A stretch of 64,000 bases of DNA from Streptosporangium pseudovulgare (GTDB lineage Bacteria > Actinomycetota > Actinomycetes > Streptosporangiales > Streptosporangiaceae), in NCBI RefSeq assembly GCF_014648055.1, contig NZ_BMQJ01000002.1, forward strand, positions 1 to 64,000, read 5' to 3'. The first letter of the stretch is position 1; each line of letters begins with the position of its first letter. The position numbers were made by a program, and so were the translations under genes. The notes beneath the pieces are model-generated. The model was not told the DNA's origin, ran no database searches, and saw only the letters and a list, made by a program, of their open reading frames with translations. This document shows positions 50,604-58,289 of this stretch, one piece after another.

Positions 50604-52640
50604 GTGCCCCTGACCCCTCCGGTGATCGGACGCCTCCTGGTCGCCAACCGCGGCGAGATCGCCCGCCGTGTCCTCCGTACCTGCCGTGACCTCGGCATCG
50701 AGACCGTCGCGGTGTTCTCCGACGCCGACGCCGGCGCCCCCCACGCCGCCGAGGCCGACCACGCCGTGCGGCTGCCCGGCGCCGAGCCCGCCGTCACGTA
50801 CCTGTCCGCGGCGAAGGTCGTCGAGGCCGCCCTGCGGACCGGGGCCGACGCGGTCCACCCCGGCTACGGCTTCCTGTCGGAGAACGCCGCGTTCGCGCGG
50901 GCCGTGCTGGACGCCGGCCTGACGTGGATCGGCCCGCCCCCGGAGGCCGTGGCCGCCATGGGCTCCAAGATCCGGGCCAAGGCGCTGATGGCCGCGGCCG
51001 GGGTCCCCGTGCTCCCCGGTTTCACCGCCGGGCCGGACCGCTCCGCCGACGACCTCGAACGCGACGTGCGGGCCCTCATCGAGCGCGGTCCGGCCTCCGC
51101 CGGGCGAAGGGCGCTGCTGGTGAAGGCGTCGGCCGGGGGCGGCGGGCGCGGAATGCGGATCGTGGAGCCGGGCGGCGACCTCGCCGCCGCGATCGAGTCG
51201 GCCCGGAGGGAGGCCGAGGCGGCGTTCGGTGACGGGACGGTCTTCGTCGAGCCGCTCCTGGAGCGGGCCCGGCACGTCGAGGTCCAGATCATGGCCGACC
51301 GCCACGGGACGGTGTGGGCGCTGGGCGAGCGGGAGTGCTCGATCCAGCGGCGGCACCAGAAGGTGATCGAGGAGGCCCCGTCCCCGGCGATCTCCCCCGC
51401 GGCGCGGGTGCGGCTGTGCCACGCGGCGGTCACCGCGGCCAGGGCCGTCGGATACGTCGGGGCGGGCACGGTGGAGTTCCTCGTCGCGGACGACACCGTC
51501 GCGTTCCTGGAGATGAACACCCGCCTGCAGGTCGAGCATCCCGTCACCGAGTGCGTGCACGGCGTCGACCTGGTGGAGCTGCAGATCCGGGTGGCCGAGG
51601 GCGCGCGGCTGCCCGAGGCGCCCCCGCGGGCGACGGGCCACGCCGTCGAGGCGCGGCTGTACGCCGAGGACCCCGGGCGCGACTGGCTGCCGCAGGCCGG
51701 CGTCCTGCACCTCCTGGACGTCCCCGGGGTGGACGTCCGCTTCGCCCCGCCGCCGCCCGGCGCGTCCCGCTGCCTGCGCCTGGACTCCGGCGTCGGGAAC
51801 GGCTGCGAGATCGGCGTCCACTACGACCCGATGCTCGCCAAGGTCGTCTCCTACGCCCCCGACCGGGCCGAGGCCGTACGCCGGCTCGCCGCGGCCCTGG
51901 CGGGCGCGCGGATCCACGGCCTCGTCACCAACCGCGACCTGCTGGTGCGGGTCCTGCGGCACGAGGCGTTCCGCGCCGGGAACACCCACACCGGCTTCCT
52001 CACCGAGCACGACCTGACCGCCGCACCCGCCGCACCCGCCGAGTCCGCCGAGTCCGCCGTTCCCCTGTCGGCCCTGGCCGCGGCCCTGGCGCAGGCGGCG
52101 GCCAACCGTGCCGCCGCCCCCGTGCAGGCCGGGCTGCCCGCCGGGTGGCGCAACGTGGTCTCCCAGCCCCGCCGTACGGACTTCGCCGAGGCGCGGGTCT
52201 CCTACCTGCTCACCCGGGACGGGCTGCGGGCCGAGGGCCTGCCGGACACGAGCCTGGTCTCCGCCGCCCCGGACCTGGTGGTCCTGGAGACCTCCGGCGT
52301 ACGGCACCGCTTCGCCGTCGCCCGCTACGACGGCGTGACGCACGTGGACTCCCCCCTCGGCCCGGTACGGCTCACACCGCTGCCCCGGCTCCCCGAGCCG
52401 GCCGGGCGCACGGCCCCGGGCTCCCTGCTCGCGCCCATGCCCGGTACGGTGCTGCGCGTCGAGGTCAAGCCCGCCGGCCTCGTCACCGCGGGGCAGACGG
52501 TCCTGGTGCTGGAGGCGATGAAGATGGAGCACCGGATCGCCGCCCCGGCGGCCGGCACGGTCTCCGCGGTGAACGTCGCCCCGGGCGACCGGGTCGAGGC
52601 GGGCGCCGTACTGGCAGTGATCGAGGAGAGTGGTGGATGA
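50604..52640 (+). CDS. Biotin carboxylase/biotin carrier subunit (methylcrotonyl-CoA carboxylase alpha type)
   Basis: 678 residues, GTG 50604, four bases after the beta subunit. Biotin carboxylase domain (8-450): RLLVANRGEIARRVLRTCRDLGIETVAVFSDADA, VHPGYGFLSENAAFARA, KASAGGGGRGMRIV (Gly-rich ATP loop), ERECSIQRRHQKVIEEAPS, MNTRLQVEHPVTE. A linker domain follows, then the biotinyl domain with VLVLEAMKMEHRIAAP (biotin on Lys of MKM) at the C-terminus. It carboxylates biotin and supplies it to the beta subunit. A short Ala/Glu/Ser repeat (PAAPAESAES) sits between domains. Confidence 0.93.
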   Translation: MPLTPPVIGRLLVANRGEIARRVLRTCRDLGIETVAVFSDADAGAPHAAEADHAVRLPGAEPAVTYLSAAKVVEAALRTGADAVHPGYGFLSENAAFARAVLDAGLTWIGPPPEAVAAMGSKIRAKALMAAAGVPVLPGFTAGPDRSADDLERDVRALIERGPASAGRRALLVKASAGGGGRGMRIVEPGGDLAAAIESARREAEAAFGDGTVFVEPLLERARHVEVQIMADRHGTVWALGERECSIQRRHQKVIEEAPSPAISPAARVRLCHAAVTAARAVGYVGAGTVEFLVADDTVAFLEMNTRLQVEHPVTECVHGVDLVELQIRVAEGARLPEAPPRATGHAVEARLYAEDPGRDWLPQAGVLHLLDVPGVDVRFAPPPPGASRCLRLDSGVGNGCEIGVHYDPMLAKVVSYAPDRAEAVRRLAAALAGARIHGLVTNRDLLVRVLRHEAFRAGNTHTGFLTEHDLTAAPAAPAESAESAVPLSALAAALAQAAANRAAAPVQAGLPAGWRNVVSQPRRTDFAEARVSYLLTRDGLRAEGLPDTSLVSAAPDLVVLETSGVRHRFAVARYDGVTHVDSPLGPVRLTPLPRLPEPAGRTAPGSLLAPMPGTVLRVEVKPAGLVTAGQTVLVLEAMKMEHRIAAPAAGTVSAVNVAPGDRVEAGAVLAVIEESGG

Positions 52641-53443
52641 ACGCCGTTGACGAGCCGCCGGTGGAGCGCCTGGTGCGCGGGGAGGTGTCCGGCGGGATCG
52701 CGACGATCACGCTCGACTCGCCGCGCAACCGCAACGCGCTGTCGGTGCGGCTGCTGGGCGAGCTGCGGGACCACCTCGACCGGGCGCTCGCCGACGACGG
52801 CGTGCGGGTGATCGTGCTGACCGGGGCCGGCCCGGTGTTCTGCGCGGGCGCGGACCTCAAGGAGCAGCGGCTCGGGCCGGGGGCGGCCAAGGACGCCCCG
52901 GTGACCGCGTCCTTCCCGGAGATCATGCGGGTGATCTGGGAGAGCCCCAAGCCGGTGATCTGCCGGCTGAACGGCACCGCCCGCGCCGGCGGGCTGGGCC
53001 TGGTGGCCGCCTGCGACTTCGCGGTCGCGCCGGACACGGCGTCGTTCGCGTTCACCGAGGTGCGGCTCGGCGTGGTCCCGGCGATGATCTCGGTGACCGT
53101 GCTGCGGCGGCTGGACCCGCGGGCCGCGGCCGAGTACCTCATGACCGGGGAGACCTTCGACGCCGCCCGCGCCCAGGAGATCGGCCTGCTCACCCGCGCC
53201 GTGCCCGAGGCCGATCTGGACCGCACGGTCGCCCACTACGCCGGCATGCTGCTGCGCGGCGGCCCCGAGGCGCTCGCGCTGACCAAGCGGCTGGTGCGGA
53301 CCGTGCCGGCGATGCCGCTGGAGGAGGGCATGCGCCGCATGGCCGAGCTGTCGGCCGAGCGGTTCACCTCCGCCGAGGGCCAGGAGGGCATCGCCGCGTT
53401 CATGGAGAAGCGCCCGGCGTCCTGGGTGCCGCGGGAGGCCTGA
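52637..53443 (+). CDS. Enoyl-CoA hydratase/isomerase family (methylglutaconyl-CoA hydratase-like)
   Basis: 268 residues; the ATG overlaps the carboxylase stop (ATGA). Crotonase fold: GGIATITLDSPRNRNALSVRLLGEL, VLTGAGPVFCAGADLKE (oxyanion), ICRLNGTARAGGLGLVAACDFAVAPDTASFAFTEVRLGVVPAMIS. The glutamates expected for hydration are not all obvious by eye: the second loop reads EVRLGVVPAMIS. Its place after both carboxylase subunits fits methylglutaconyl-CoA hydratase in leucine breakdown. Confidence 0.85.
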   Translation: MNAVDEPPVERLVRGEVSGGIATITLDSPRNRNALSVRLLGELRDHLDRALADDGVRVIVLTGAGPVFCAGADLKEQRLGPGAAKDAPVTASFPEIMRVIWESPKPVICRLNGTARAGGLGLVAACDFAVAPDTASFAFTEVRLGVVPAMISVTVLRRLDPRAAAEYLMTGETFDAARAQEIGLLTRAVPEADLDRTVAHYAGMLLRGGPEALALTKRLVRTVPAMPLEEGMRRMAELSAERFTSAEGQEGIAAFMEKRPASWVPREA

Positions 53444-53552
53444 CGGCCTTCCGCCGGCCGTACGGTGCCCCGCCCGCGTCCCGTCCCGTTCCGCCCGTGT
53501 CCCGCCCGCGTCTCGTCCCGTCCCGTCCGCCGCGGTCTTCGCAGGAGGTCCG

Positions 53553-55433
53553 ATGCTGCGCGTCGCGAACTGCTCCGGTTTCTACGGCGACCGCCTGTCG
53601 GCCGCCCGGGAGATGGTGGAGGGCGGCCCGATCGACGTCCTCACCGGCGACTGGCTCGCCGAGCTGACCATGCTGATCCTGGCCGGGAACCGCGCGAAGG
53701 GCCGCCCCGGGTACGCGACCACCTTCCTGCGGCAGCTGGAGGAGGTCCTCGGCACGTGCGTGGAGCAGGGCGTCAGGATCGTCTCCAACGCGGGCGGCCT
53801 CGACCCGGCCGGGTGCGCCGGGGCGGTGGCCGGGCTGGCGGACCGGCTCGGGCTGCGGGTGCGGGTCGCCCATGTCACCGGGGACGACCTGTCCGGCGGT
53901 GACCTGCGCGGCGCGCGCGACCCGGACACCGGGGAGCGGCCGGCCGCGACCCCGCTGACCGCCAACGCCTACCTGGGCGGCCGGCCGATCGCCGCCGCCC
54001 TGTCGGCCGGCGCGGACGTGGTGGTGACCGGCCGGGTCACCGACGCCGCGCTGGTCACCGGCCCGGGGATCTGGCGGTACGGCTGGCGACCCGACGACCA
54101 CGACGCGCTGGCCGGGTCGGTGGTCGCCGGGCACGTCATCGAGTGCGGCTGCCAGGCGACCGGCGGGAACTACGCCTTCTTCCGGGAGGTGCCCGACCCG
54201 GCGCGCTGCGGGTTCCCGCTGGTGGAGCTCGCGGCCGACGGTTCCTGCGTGGTCACCAAACATCCCGGGACCGGGGGCCTGGTGTCGGTCGGGACCGTCA
54301 CGGCGCAGCTGCTGTACGAGATCGGCTCCCCGCGCTACCTCGGCCCCGACGCGGTGGCGCGGTTCGACACGATCGAGCTGGAGCAGCAGGGGCCGGACCG
54401 GGTCCGGATCTCCGGGGTGCGCGGCGAGGCCCCGCCGCCGGACCTGAAGGTGGCGCTCACCTACCCGGCCGGATACCGCAACACCATGACCCTGGTCCTG
54501 ACCGGCCTGGACATCGAGGCCAAGGCCCGGCTCGCCGAGGAGGCCGTCTGGGCCCGCGTGCCGAAGGAGACCTTCGACGAGGTCCACGTCGAACTCGTCC
54601 CGCTCGGCGCCGGCCTCTCCCCCGCCGGGGGAACGGCCCTGCTCCGTATCACGGTGCTGGACGCCGACCCCGGGAAGGCCGGGCGCGTCTTCTCCTCGGC
54701 CGTCGTGGAGACGGCCCTGGCGAGCTACCCGGGCTGCTACGCCCTGACCCCGCCGGGGAACGCCACGCCGTACGGCGTCTACCGGCCCGCCCTGATCCCG
54801 GCGGAGACCGTGCGGCCCCGGGTCTGGCTCGACGGCGAGGAGGTGGGCGGGGACGGCGCCGGGCCGTACGGGACGGGCGCTCCGGGACGGCCGGGCGGCC
54901 AGGAGGCGCCCGGGCTGCCTGGACCGGCCCCGGCGGGACCGGAGGCGGAGGAGAGCCGGCCGGCCCGTGAGGACGGCGGGCCGGCGGCGGAACGGGTTCC
55001 ACAGGGCGTGAACGGCGATCCGGCGGCGGAACGGGTACCGCCGGGCGCGGAAGACGTCCTCGTGACGGAACGGGTACCGCCGGGCGCGGAAGACGATCTG
55101 GCGACGGTGCGGGTGCCGCTGGGGACGATCGTGGGCGCCCGGTCGGGCGACAAGGGCGGTGACGCCAATCTGGGGGTGTGGGTGAGCACGCCCGAGCGGT
55201 TCGGGTGGCTGGCCGGCCACCTGACGGCGGAGCGCCTGGCCCGGCTCCTCCCGGCCGTCGCGGGCCTGCGGATCGAGCGATTCGAGCTGCCGAACCTCCT
55301 GGCGCTCAACTTCGTCGTCCACGGTCTGCTGGGCCTGGGCGTCTCGGCCGGCACCCGCCTGGACGCCCAGGCCAAGGCGCTCGGCGAGGAGTTGCGCGCC
55401 GCGCTCACGGACGTCCCCCGAACCCTGCTGTGA
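53553..55433 (+). CDS. AtuA / DUF1446 acyclic terpene utilisation family protein
   Basis: 626 residues from ATG 53553 (GCAGGAGG upstream). DUF1446 marks: LRVANCSGFYGDRLSAAREMV, IDVLTGDWLAELTM, GVRIVSNAGGLDPAGCA, NAYLGGRPIAAALSAGADVVVTGRVTDAALVTGP, GHVIECGCQATGGNYA, and a C-terminal AtuA-like domain (GTIVGARSGDKGGDANLGVWV, ERFELPNLLALNFVVHGLLG). An 80-residue repeat-bearing linker (about 435-520) separates the two domains. The family is linked to citronellol/geraniol and branched-chain acyl-CoA catabolism; the reaction is not established. It closes the carboxylase operon. Confidence 0.88.
   Translation: MLRVANCSGFYGDRLSAAREMVEGGPIDVLTGDWLAELTMLILAGNRAKGRPGYATTFLRQLEEVLGTCVEQGVRIVSNAGGLDPAGCAGAVAGLADRLGLRVRVAHVTGDDLSGGDLRGARDPDTGERPAATPLTANAYLGGRPIAAALSAGADVVVTGRVTDAALVTGPGIWRYGWRPDDHDALAGSVVAGHVIECGCQATGGNYAFFREVPDPARCGFPLVELAADGSCVVTKHPGTGGLVSVGTVTAQLLYEIGSPRYLGPDAVARFDTIELEQQGPDRVRISGVRGEAPPPDLKVALTYPAGYRNTMTLVLTGLDIEAKARLAEEAVWARVPKETFDEVHVELVPLGAGLSPAGGTALLRITVLDADPGKAGRVFSSAVVETALASYPGCYALTPPGNATPYGVYRPALIPAETVRPRVWLDGEEVGGDGAGPYGTGAPGRPGGQEAPGLPGPAPAGPEAEESRPAREDGGPAAERVPQGVNGDPAAERVPPGAEDVLVTERVPPGAEDDLATVRVPLGTIVGARSGDKGGDANLGVWVSTPERFGWLAGHLTAERLARLLPAVAGLRIERFELPNLLALNFVVHGLLGLGVSAGTRLDAQAKALGEELRAALTDVPRTLL
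54989..55144. repeat. 39-bp minisatellite in the AtuA linker
   Basis: Four units starting at 54989, 55028, 55067 and 55106; the middle two share ggaacgggtaccgccgggcg and more. They encode ERVPPGAEDxLxT 13-residue repeats. Confidence 0.85.
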
Positions 55434-55808
55434 GGCCCCCGCGGACCCGTGACCACGCGTGGACCCCGCGGACCCGTGACCACGCGTGGACCCCGCGTGC
55501 CCGTGGCCACGCGCGGACCCCGCCCCTGTCCGGTCCCGGCCCGTCACCGGACACGGTCCATCGCCCGGCCGGCCGGCTCGCCACCGGGCGCGCCCGGATA
55601 CGGTCCGGAATCCGCCGCCCGCCGGCGGGCGGCCCACCGCCGGAGACGGCCCGCCACCGGGTGCGGCCCGTCGCCGGTCGCGGTCCGTCGCCGGATACGG
55701 ACCGACAACAATTCGGTCTGTCGGCGCTCAGAATCCCGAAAAACGCGCTCGCAACCCTAGGATTGCTCGCAATTGCGACGTGATCGTTGCCTAGGGAAGG
55801 ATCGAGTC
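55434..55808. other. 375-bp gap: 27-bp tandem repeats, then palindromes
   Basis: 55441-55521 is three 27-bp units (gcggacccgtgaccacgcgt plus ggacccc). 55530-55715 has degenerate 15-bp ccgtcgccgg units. The last 50 bases carry near-palindrome GCAACCCTAGGATTGC, palindrome TCGCAATTGCGA (55767-55778) and CCTAGG again, probably the operator/promoter of the 70-residue gene. Confidence 0.6.
55767..55778. promoter_or_regulatory. GCAATTGC-centred operator of the XRE module
   Basis: Perfect palindrome TCGCAATTGCGA, 31 bp before the 70-residue gene. The same GCAATTGC octamer recurs at 57024-57031, before the third gene of the module. A likely binding site of the module's own XRE regulator. Confidence 0.5.
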
Positions 55809-56021
55809 ATGCGTTTGCGGTTCCTCGGCTCCACGTCGGAGGCGGGCGCCTGCCCCTCCCTCTACGAGACCGACCGCGGCACCATCGTCGTCCAGGGCCT
55901 CCATGTCACCGACCCCGTGACGCTGGCCGACCTCCGGCACGTCCTCGACGGCGAGACCGCGGTCGAGGTGCCGAGGGAGCTGCTCGTGGACATCGCCCGC
56001 CGGGTGCTCCCCTCGGATTGA
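55809..56021 (+). CDS. Small conserved actinobacterial protein of an XRE module
   Basis: 70 residues, ATG 55809 after GGAAGGA. It reads RLRFLGSTSEAGACPSLYETD and then TIVVQGLHVTDPVTLADL, ending VEVPRELLVDIARRVLPSD. I recall similar short proteins encoded directly upstream of XRE/DUF5753 regulators in streptomycetes (whiJ-like loci). Predicted beta-rich, no catalytic motif. Palindromic sites lie just upstream, so it is probably controlled by the next gene's product. Function unknown. Confidence 0.7.
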   Translation: MRLRFLGSTSEAGACPSLYETDRGTIVVQGLHVTDPVTLADLRHVLDGETAVEVPRELLVDIARRVLPSD

Positions 56022-56166
56022 TCACGATTGCACCACGCTCTATGGCATGATCGGTTCTTTCGGGTCTACCCTCGTGCGGTCATGTGACGGCCGTGCCCGA
56101 AAAGAGGGACCGGCCCCGGTGCGAGTGGTGGCGTCCGGCCCGTACGGCCGACGGAGGAGACGACGG

Positions 56167-57018
56167 GTGAACGGGTTCCAGGAGGGCCGGACCGAGCTCG
56201 GCATGCAGCTGCGGCGGCTTCGCGAGTCGGCCGGACTGTCCGGCAAGGATCTCGCCGAGCGGCTCAGGTGGCAGGCGTCGAAGGTCTCCCGCCTGGAGAA
56301 CGCCCGCCAGACCCCCACCGAGGAGGACGTCACCCAGTGGGGGTGCGCCCTCCAGGCCGCCCCCGGCACGGTCGAGGAGCTGGTCGAGCAGGTCAAGGCG
56401 CTGCTGGAGCGGCAGGACTCCTGGCGGCAGCGGCACCGCAGCGGCCTGGCCACGTTCCAGGAGGACATCCGCGACCGGGAGATGCGGACCTCGCTGTTCC
56501 GGGTGTTCGAGCCGGGCATCGTCATCGGCCTGCTGCAGACCACCGAGTACGCCCGGGGCGTCTTCACCCGGCTCAAGCGCATCTACCGGGCGCCGGACGA
56601 GATCGACGCCGCCATCCGGGTGCGGATGAAGCGCCAGGAGATCCTCTACGACCAGAGCAAGACGTTCCGTTTCGTCCTGCCCGAGGCCGCCCTGCGCTAC
56701 CGGCTGGCGTCGCCGGAGGTGATGCGGGGCCAGATCGACCGGCTGCTGGCCGTGACCACGCTGCCCAACGTGGAGTTCGGCGTCATCCCCTTCGAGGCGC
56801 CCCTGCCCTCGGCGCTGCTCAACGGCTTCTGGATCTACGACAGGGAGCTGGCCGCGGTGCCGACGAGAACCCGCGAGCTCCTCCTGCGCGACCCCGAGGA
56901 CGTCGAGTTCTACGAGACGACGTTCGACGAGCTCCACGGGGTCGCGGCCTTCGGGGAGCAGGCCAGGGCGGTGATGGCCCGGGTGCTGGATGATTTGTCC
57001 GGGCAATCAGCGGATTAA
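56167..57018 (+). CDS. XRE-family regulator with DUF5753-type sensor domain
   Basis: 283 residues from GTG 56167 (GGAGGAGA upstream). N-terminal HTH_3: ELGMQLRRLRESAGLSGKDLAERLRWQASKVSRLENARQTPTEEDV. The C-terminal 180 residues match the DUF5753 pattern: VFEPGIVIGLLQTTEYARGVF, RMKRQEILYD, FVLPEAALRYRLASPEVMRGQIDRLL, VEFGVIPFEAPLP and DPEDVEFYETTFDELHGVAAFGEQARAVM. These regulators are abundant in streptomycete-like genomes and tied to development and antibiotic control. It sits in a three-gene module sharing GCAATTGC sites. Confidence 0.9.
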   Translation: MNGFQEGRTELGMQLRRLRESAGLSGKDLAERLRWQASKVSRLENARQTPTEEDVTQWGCALQAAPGTVEELVEQVKALLERQDSWRQRHRSGLATFQEDIRDREMRTSLFRVFEPGIVIGLLQTTEYARGVFTRLKRIYRAPDEIDAAIRVRMKRQEILYDQSKTFRFVLPEAALRYRLASPEVMRGQIDRLLAVTTLPNVEFGVIPFEAPLPSALLNGFWIYDRELAAVPTRTRELLLRDPEDVEFYETTFDELHGVAAFGEQARAVMARVLDDLSGQSAD

Positions 57019-57023
57019 TCCCC

Positions 57024-57031
57024 GCAATTGC
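57024..57031. promoter_or_regulatory. Second GCAATTGC site, before the third module gene
   Basis: The GCAATTGC octamer with a related GTGCAATT at 57053-57060, between the XRE stop and the 86-residue gene. Matches the palindrome core at 55769-55776. Confidence 0.45.
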
Positions 57032-57087
57032 TTGATCAGAGTGCCAAGATCGTGCAATTCTCTGTTCGACGACGGAGGTGACGCACG

Positions 57088-57348
57088 ATGCTCGACACGC
57101 TGTCCTGCCTGGAGCAGTTCGCCACGGCCACCCGGCGGCACGCCGACCTGTCGGTGCAGAGGATGTCGTTCGGAGACCCGGCGTACGTATGCGTCCGCAA
57201 CCGCTTCAGCGCCACCCTCTCCGAGACCGTGACGTGCTCGTCCGACGGGGGTTTCATCACCTCGTGGGGATACCGGCTCGGCGACACCGGCAACGTCGAG
57301 GGCGCCGCCGCCCGCCTGGCCTTCCTGCTCGCGGCCATGCCCGCCTGA
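57088..57348 (+). CDS. 86-residue hypothetical protein of the XRE module
   Basis: ATG 57088 has GGAGGTGA upstream, a strong Shine-Dalgarno. The product starts LDTLSCLEQFATATRRHADLS, continues DPAYVCVRNRFSATLSETVTC and ends SSDGGFITSWGYRLGDT plus a short helix. It has three Cys and predicted mixed alpha/beta structure. I do not recognise a family. Its position after an XRE/DUF5753 gene is where DUF397 or similar small effector genes are found, but the DUF397 W-x-K-S signature is absent. Confidence 0.65.
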   Translation: MLDTLSCLEQFATATRRHADLSVQRMSFGDPAYVCVRNRFSATLSETVTCSSDGGFITSWGYRLGDTGNVEGAAARLAFLLAAMPA

Positions 57349-57485
57349 TCCGCGCGTCCGGGCCGTCCGGGCCATCCGGGCCGGACGGACCGGTTCCGCC
57401 CGGCCCTCGGTACGGGTCCGGTCCGGCGTCGCCCGCCCGGCTCACGCACCCGGGCGACCCGGGTCCCGGCCCGAGCCGTCCGGAT

Positions 57486-58178
57486 TCAGATCGGCACGGG
57501 CCCGGCGGTCGCCTCGGGGCCGTCGGGGCCCTCCGGGACGTCGGAGGCGGGGAAGACCGAGGGGTCCAGCCCGACCTCGCGGGCCGCGGCGACCCGGGCG
57601 TGGTGCAGGAGCCGGCCGCGCGACATGTTCCCGGTGTGCAGGGTGTAGCGGACCACCAGGCCGTCGAGCATGCCGTCGAGCCGCTCCGCCGCCCCCTGGG
57701 GGTCGTCGCAGACGAACTCGCCCCGCTCCACCCCTTCGGCGATCACCTGGGCGAGGGTCTCGATCCAGCCGCTCTCCAGTTCCAGCAGGATGTCGCGGAC
57801 GTGCGGCTCACGCACCCCGACGGCCCAGGCGTCGAGCCAGAGGATCCAGCTCTGGTCGGACCGGGAGGCGGGGATGTAGAAGCGCAGGATCCGGTCGAGC
57901 TTCTCGACGGAGCCGCCGGGCCCGGCGCCGATCTCCCTCAGCCGCTGGACCTCCGCCTCGCTGGTGCTGCGGAGCATCTCGGTGATGAGGTCGTTCTTGG
58001 TGGCGAAGTGATAGTGGATCAGGCCGCCGCTCACGTTCGTCGCCCGGGCGATGTCGGCGACCCGGGTGCTGGCCAGACCCCGTTCGAGCACGACCCGCCG
58101 GGCGGCTTCGAGCAGCTCCGCCCTCCGCTGGTCGGCCTGGTCGGCGCGGCTGCCCCGCGCTCCCTCTCCGCTCTGCAC
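57486..58178 (-). CDS. TetR-family transcriptional regulator
   Basis: About 230 residues from GTG 58178. HTH: RRAELLEAARRVVLERGLASTRVADIARATNVSGGLIHYHFATKNDLITEMLR. The C-terminal domain resembles the BetI/TetR_C_6 group: ILRFYIPASRSDQSWILWLDAWA, VREPHVRDILLELESGWIETLAQVIAEGVERGEF, LDGMLDGLVVRYTLHTG. TACTCT lies six bases before the GTG and there is no Shine-Dalgarno, so it is probably leaderless. A perfect 9-bp inverted repeat lies 43 bp upstream, implying autoregulation. Regulated pathway unknown. Confidence 0.88.
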   Translation of the reverse strand: MQSGEGARGSRADQADQRRAELLEAARRVVLERGLASTRVADIARATNVSGGLIHYHFATKNDLITEMLRSTSEAEVQRLREIGAGPGGSVEKLDRILRFYIPASRSDQSWILWLDAWAVGVREPHVRDILLELESGWIETLAQVIAEGVERGEFVCDDPQGAAERLDGMLDGLVVRYTLHTGNMSRGRLLHHARVAAAREVGLDPSVFPASDVPEGPDGPEATAGPVPI

Positions 58179-58190
58179 TGCGCAAGAGTA
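58179..58190 (-). promoter_or_regulatory. TACTCT-N6-GTG: leaderless promoter of TetR
   Basis: On the minus strand TACTCT (58190-58185), six bases (TGCGCA), then GTG at 58178. Fifth instance of this geometry in the window. Confidence 0.55.
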
Positions 58191-58220
58191 ACAGGAGCGC
58201 GGGACACCGGTCCGAATGCT

Positions 58221-58242
58221 ATTGACTGAGTGTTCAGTCAAT
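58221..58242. promoter_or_regulatory. TetR operator (9-bp inverted repeat)
   Basis: ATTGACTGA-gtgt-TCAGTCAAT, perfect arms with a 4-bp spacer, 43 bp upstream of the TetR start. No other gene starts here, so it is most likely the autoregulatory site. Confidence 0.8.
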
Positions 58243-58289
58243 GATATCCGGACCGGTTCCGCGCCGGATTCCGGTTCGTCCCCGGCGGT

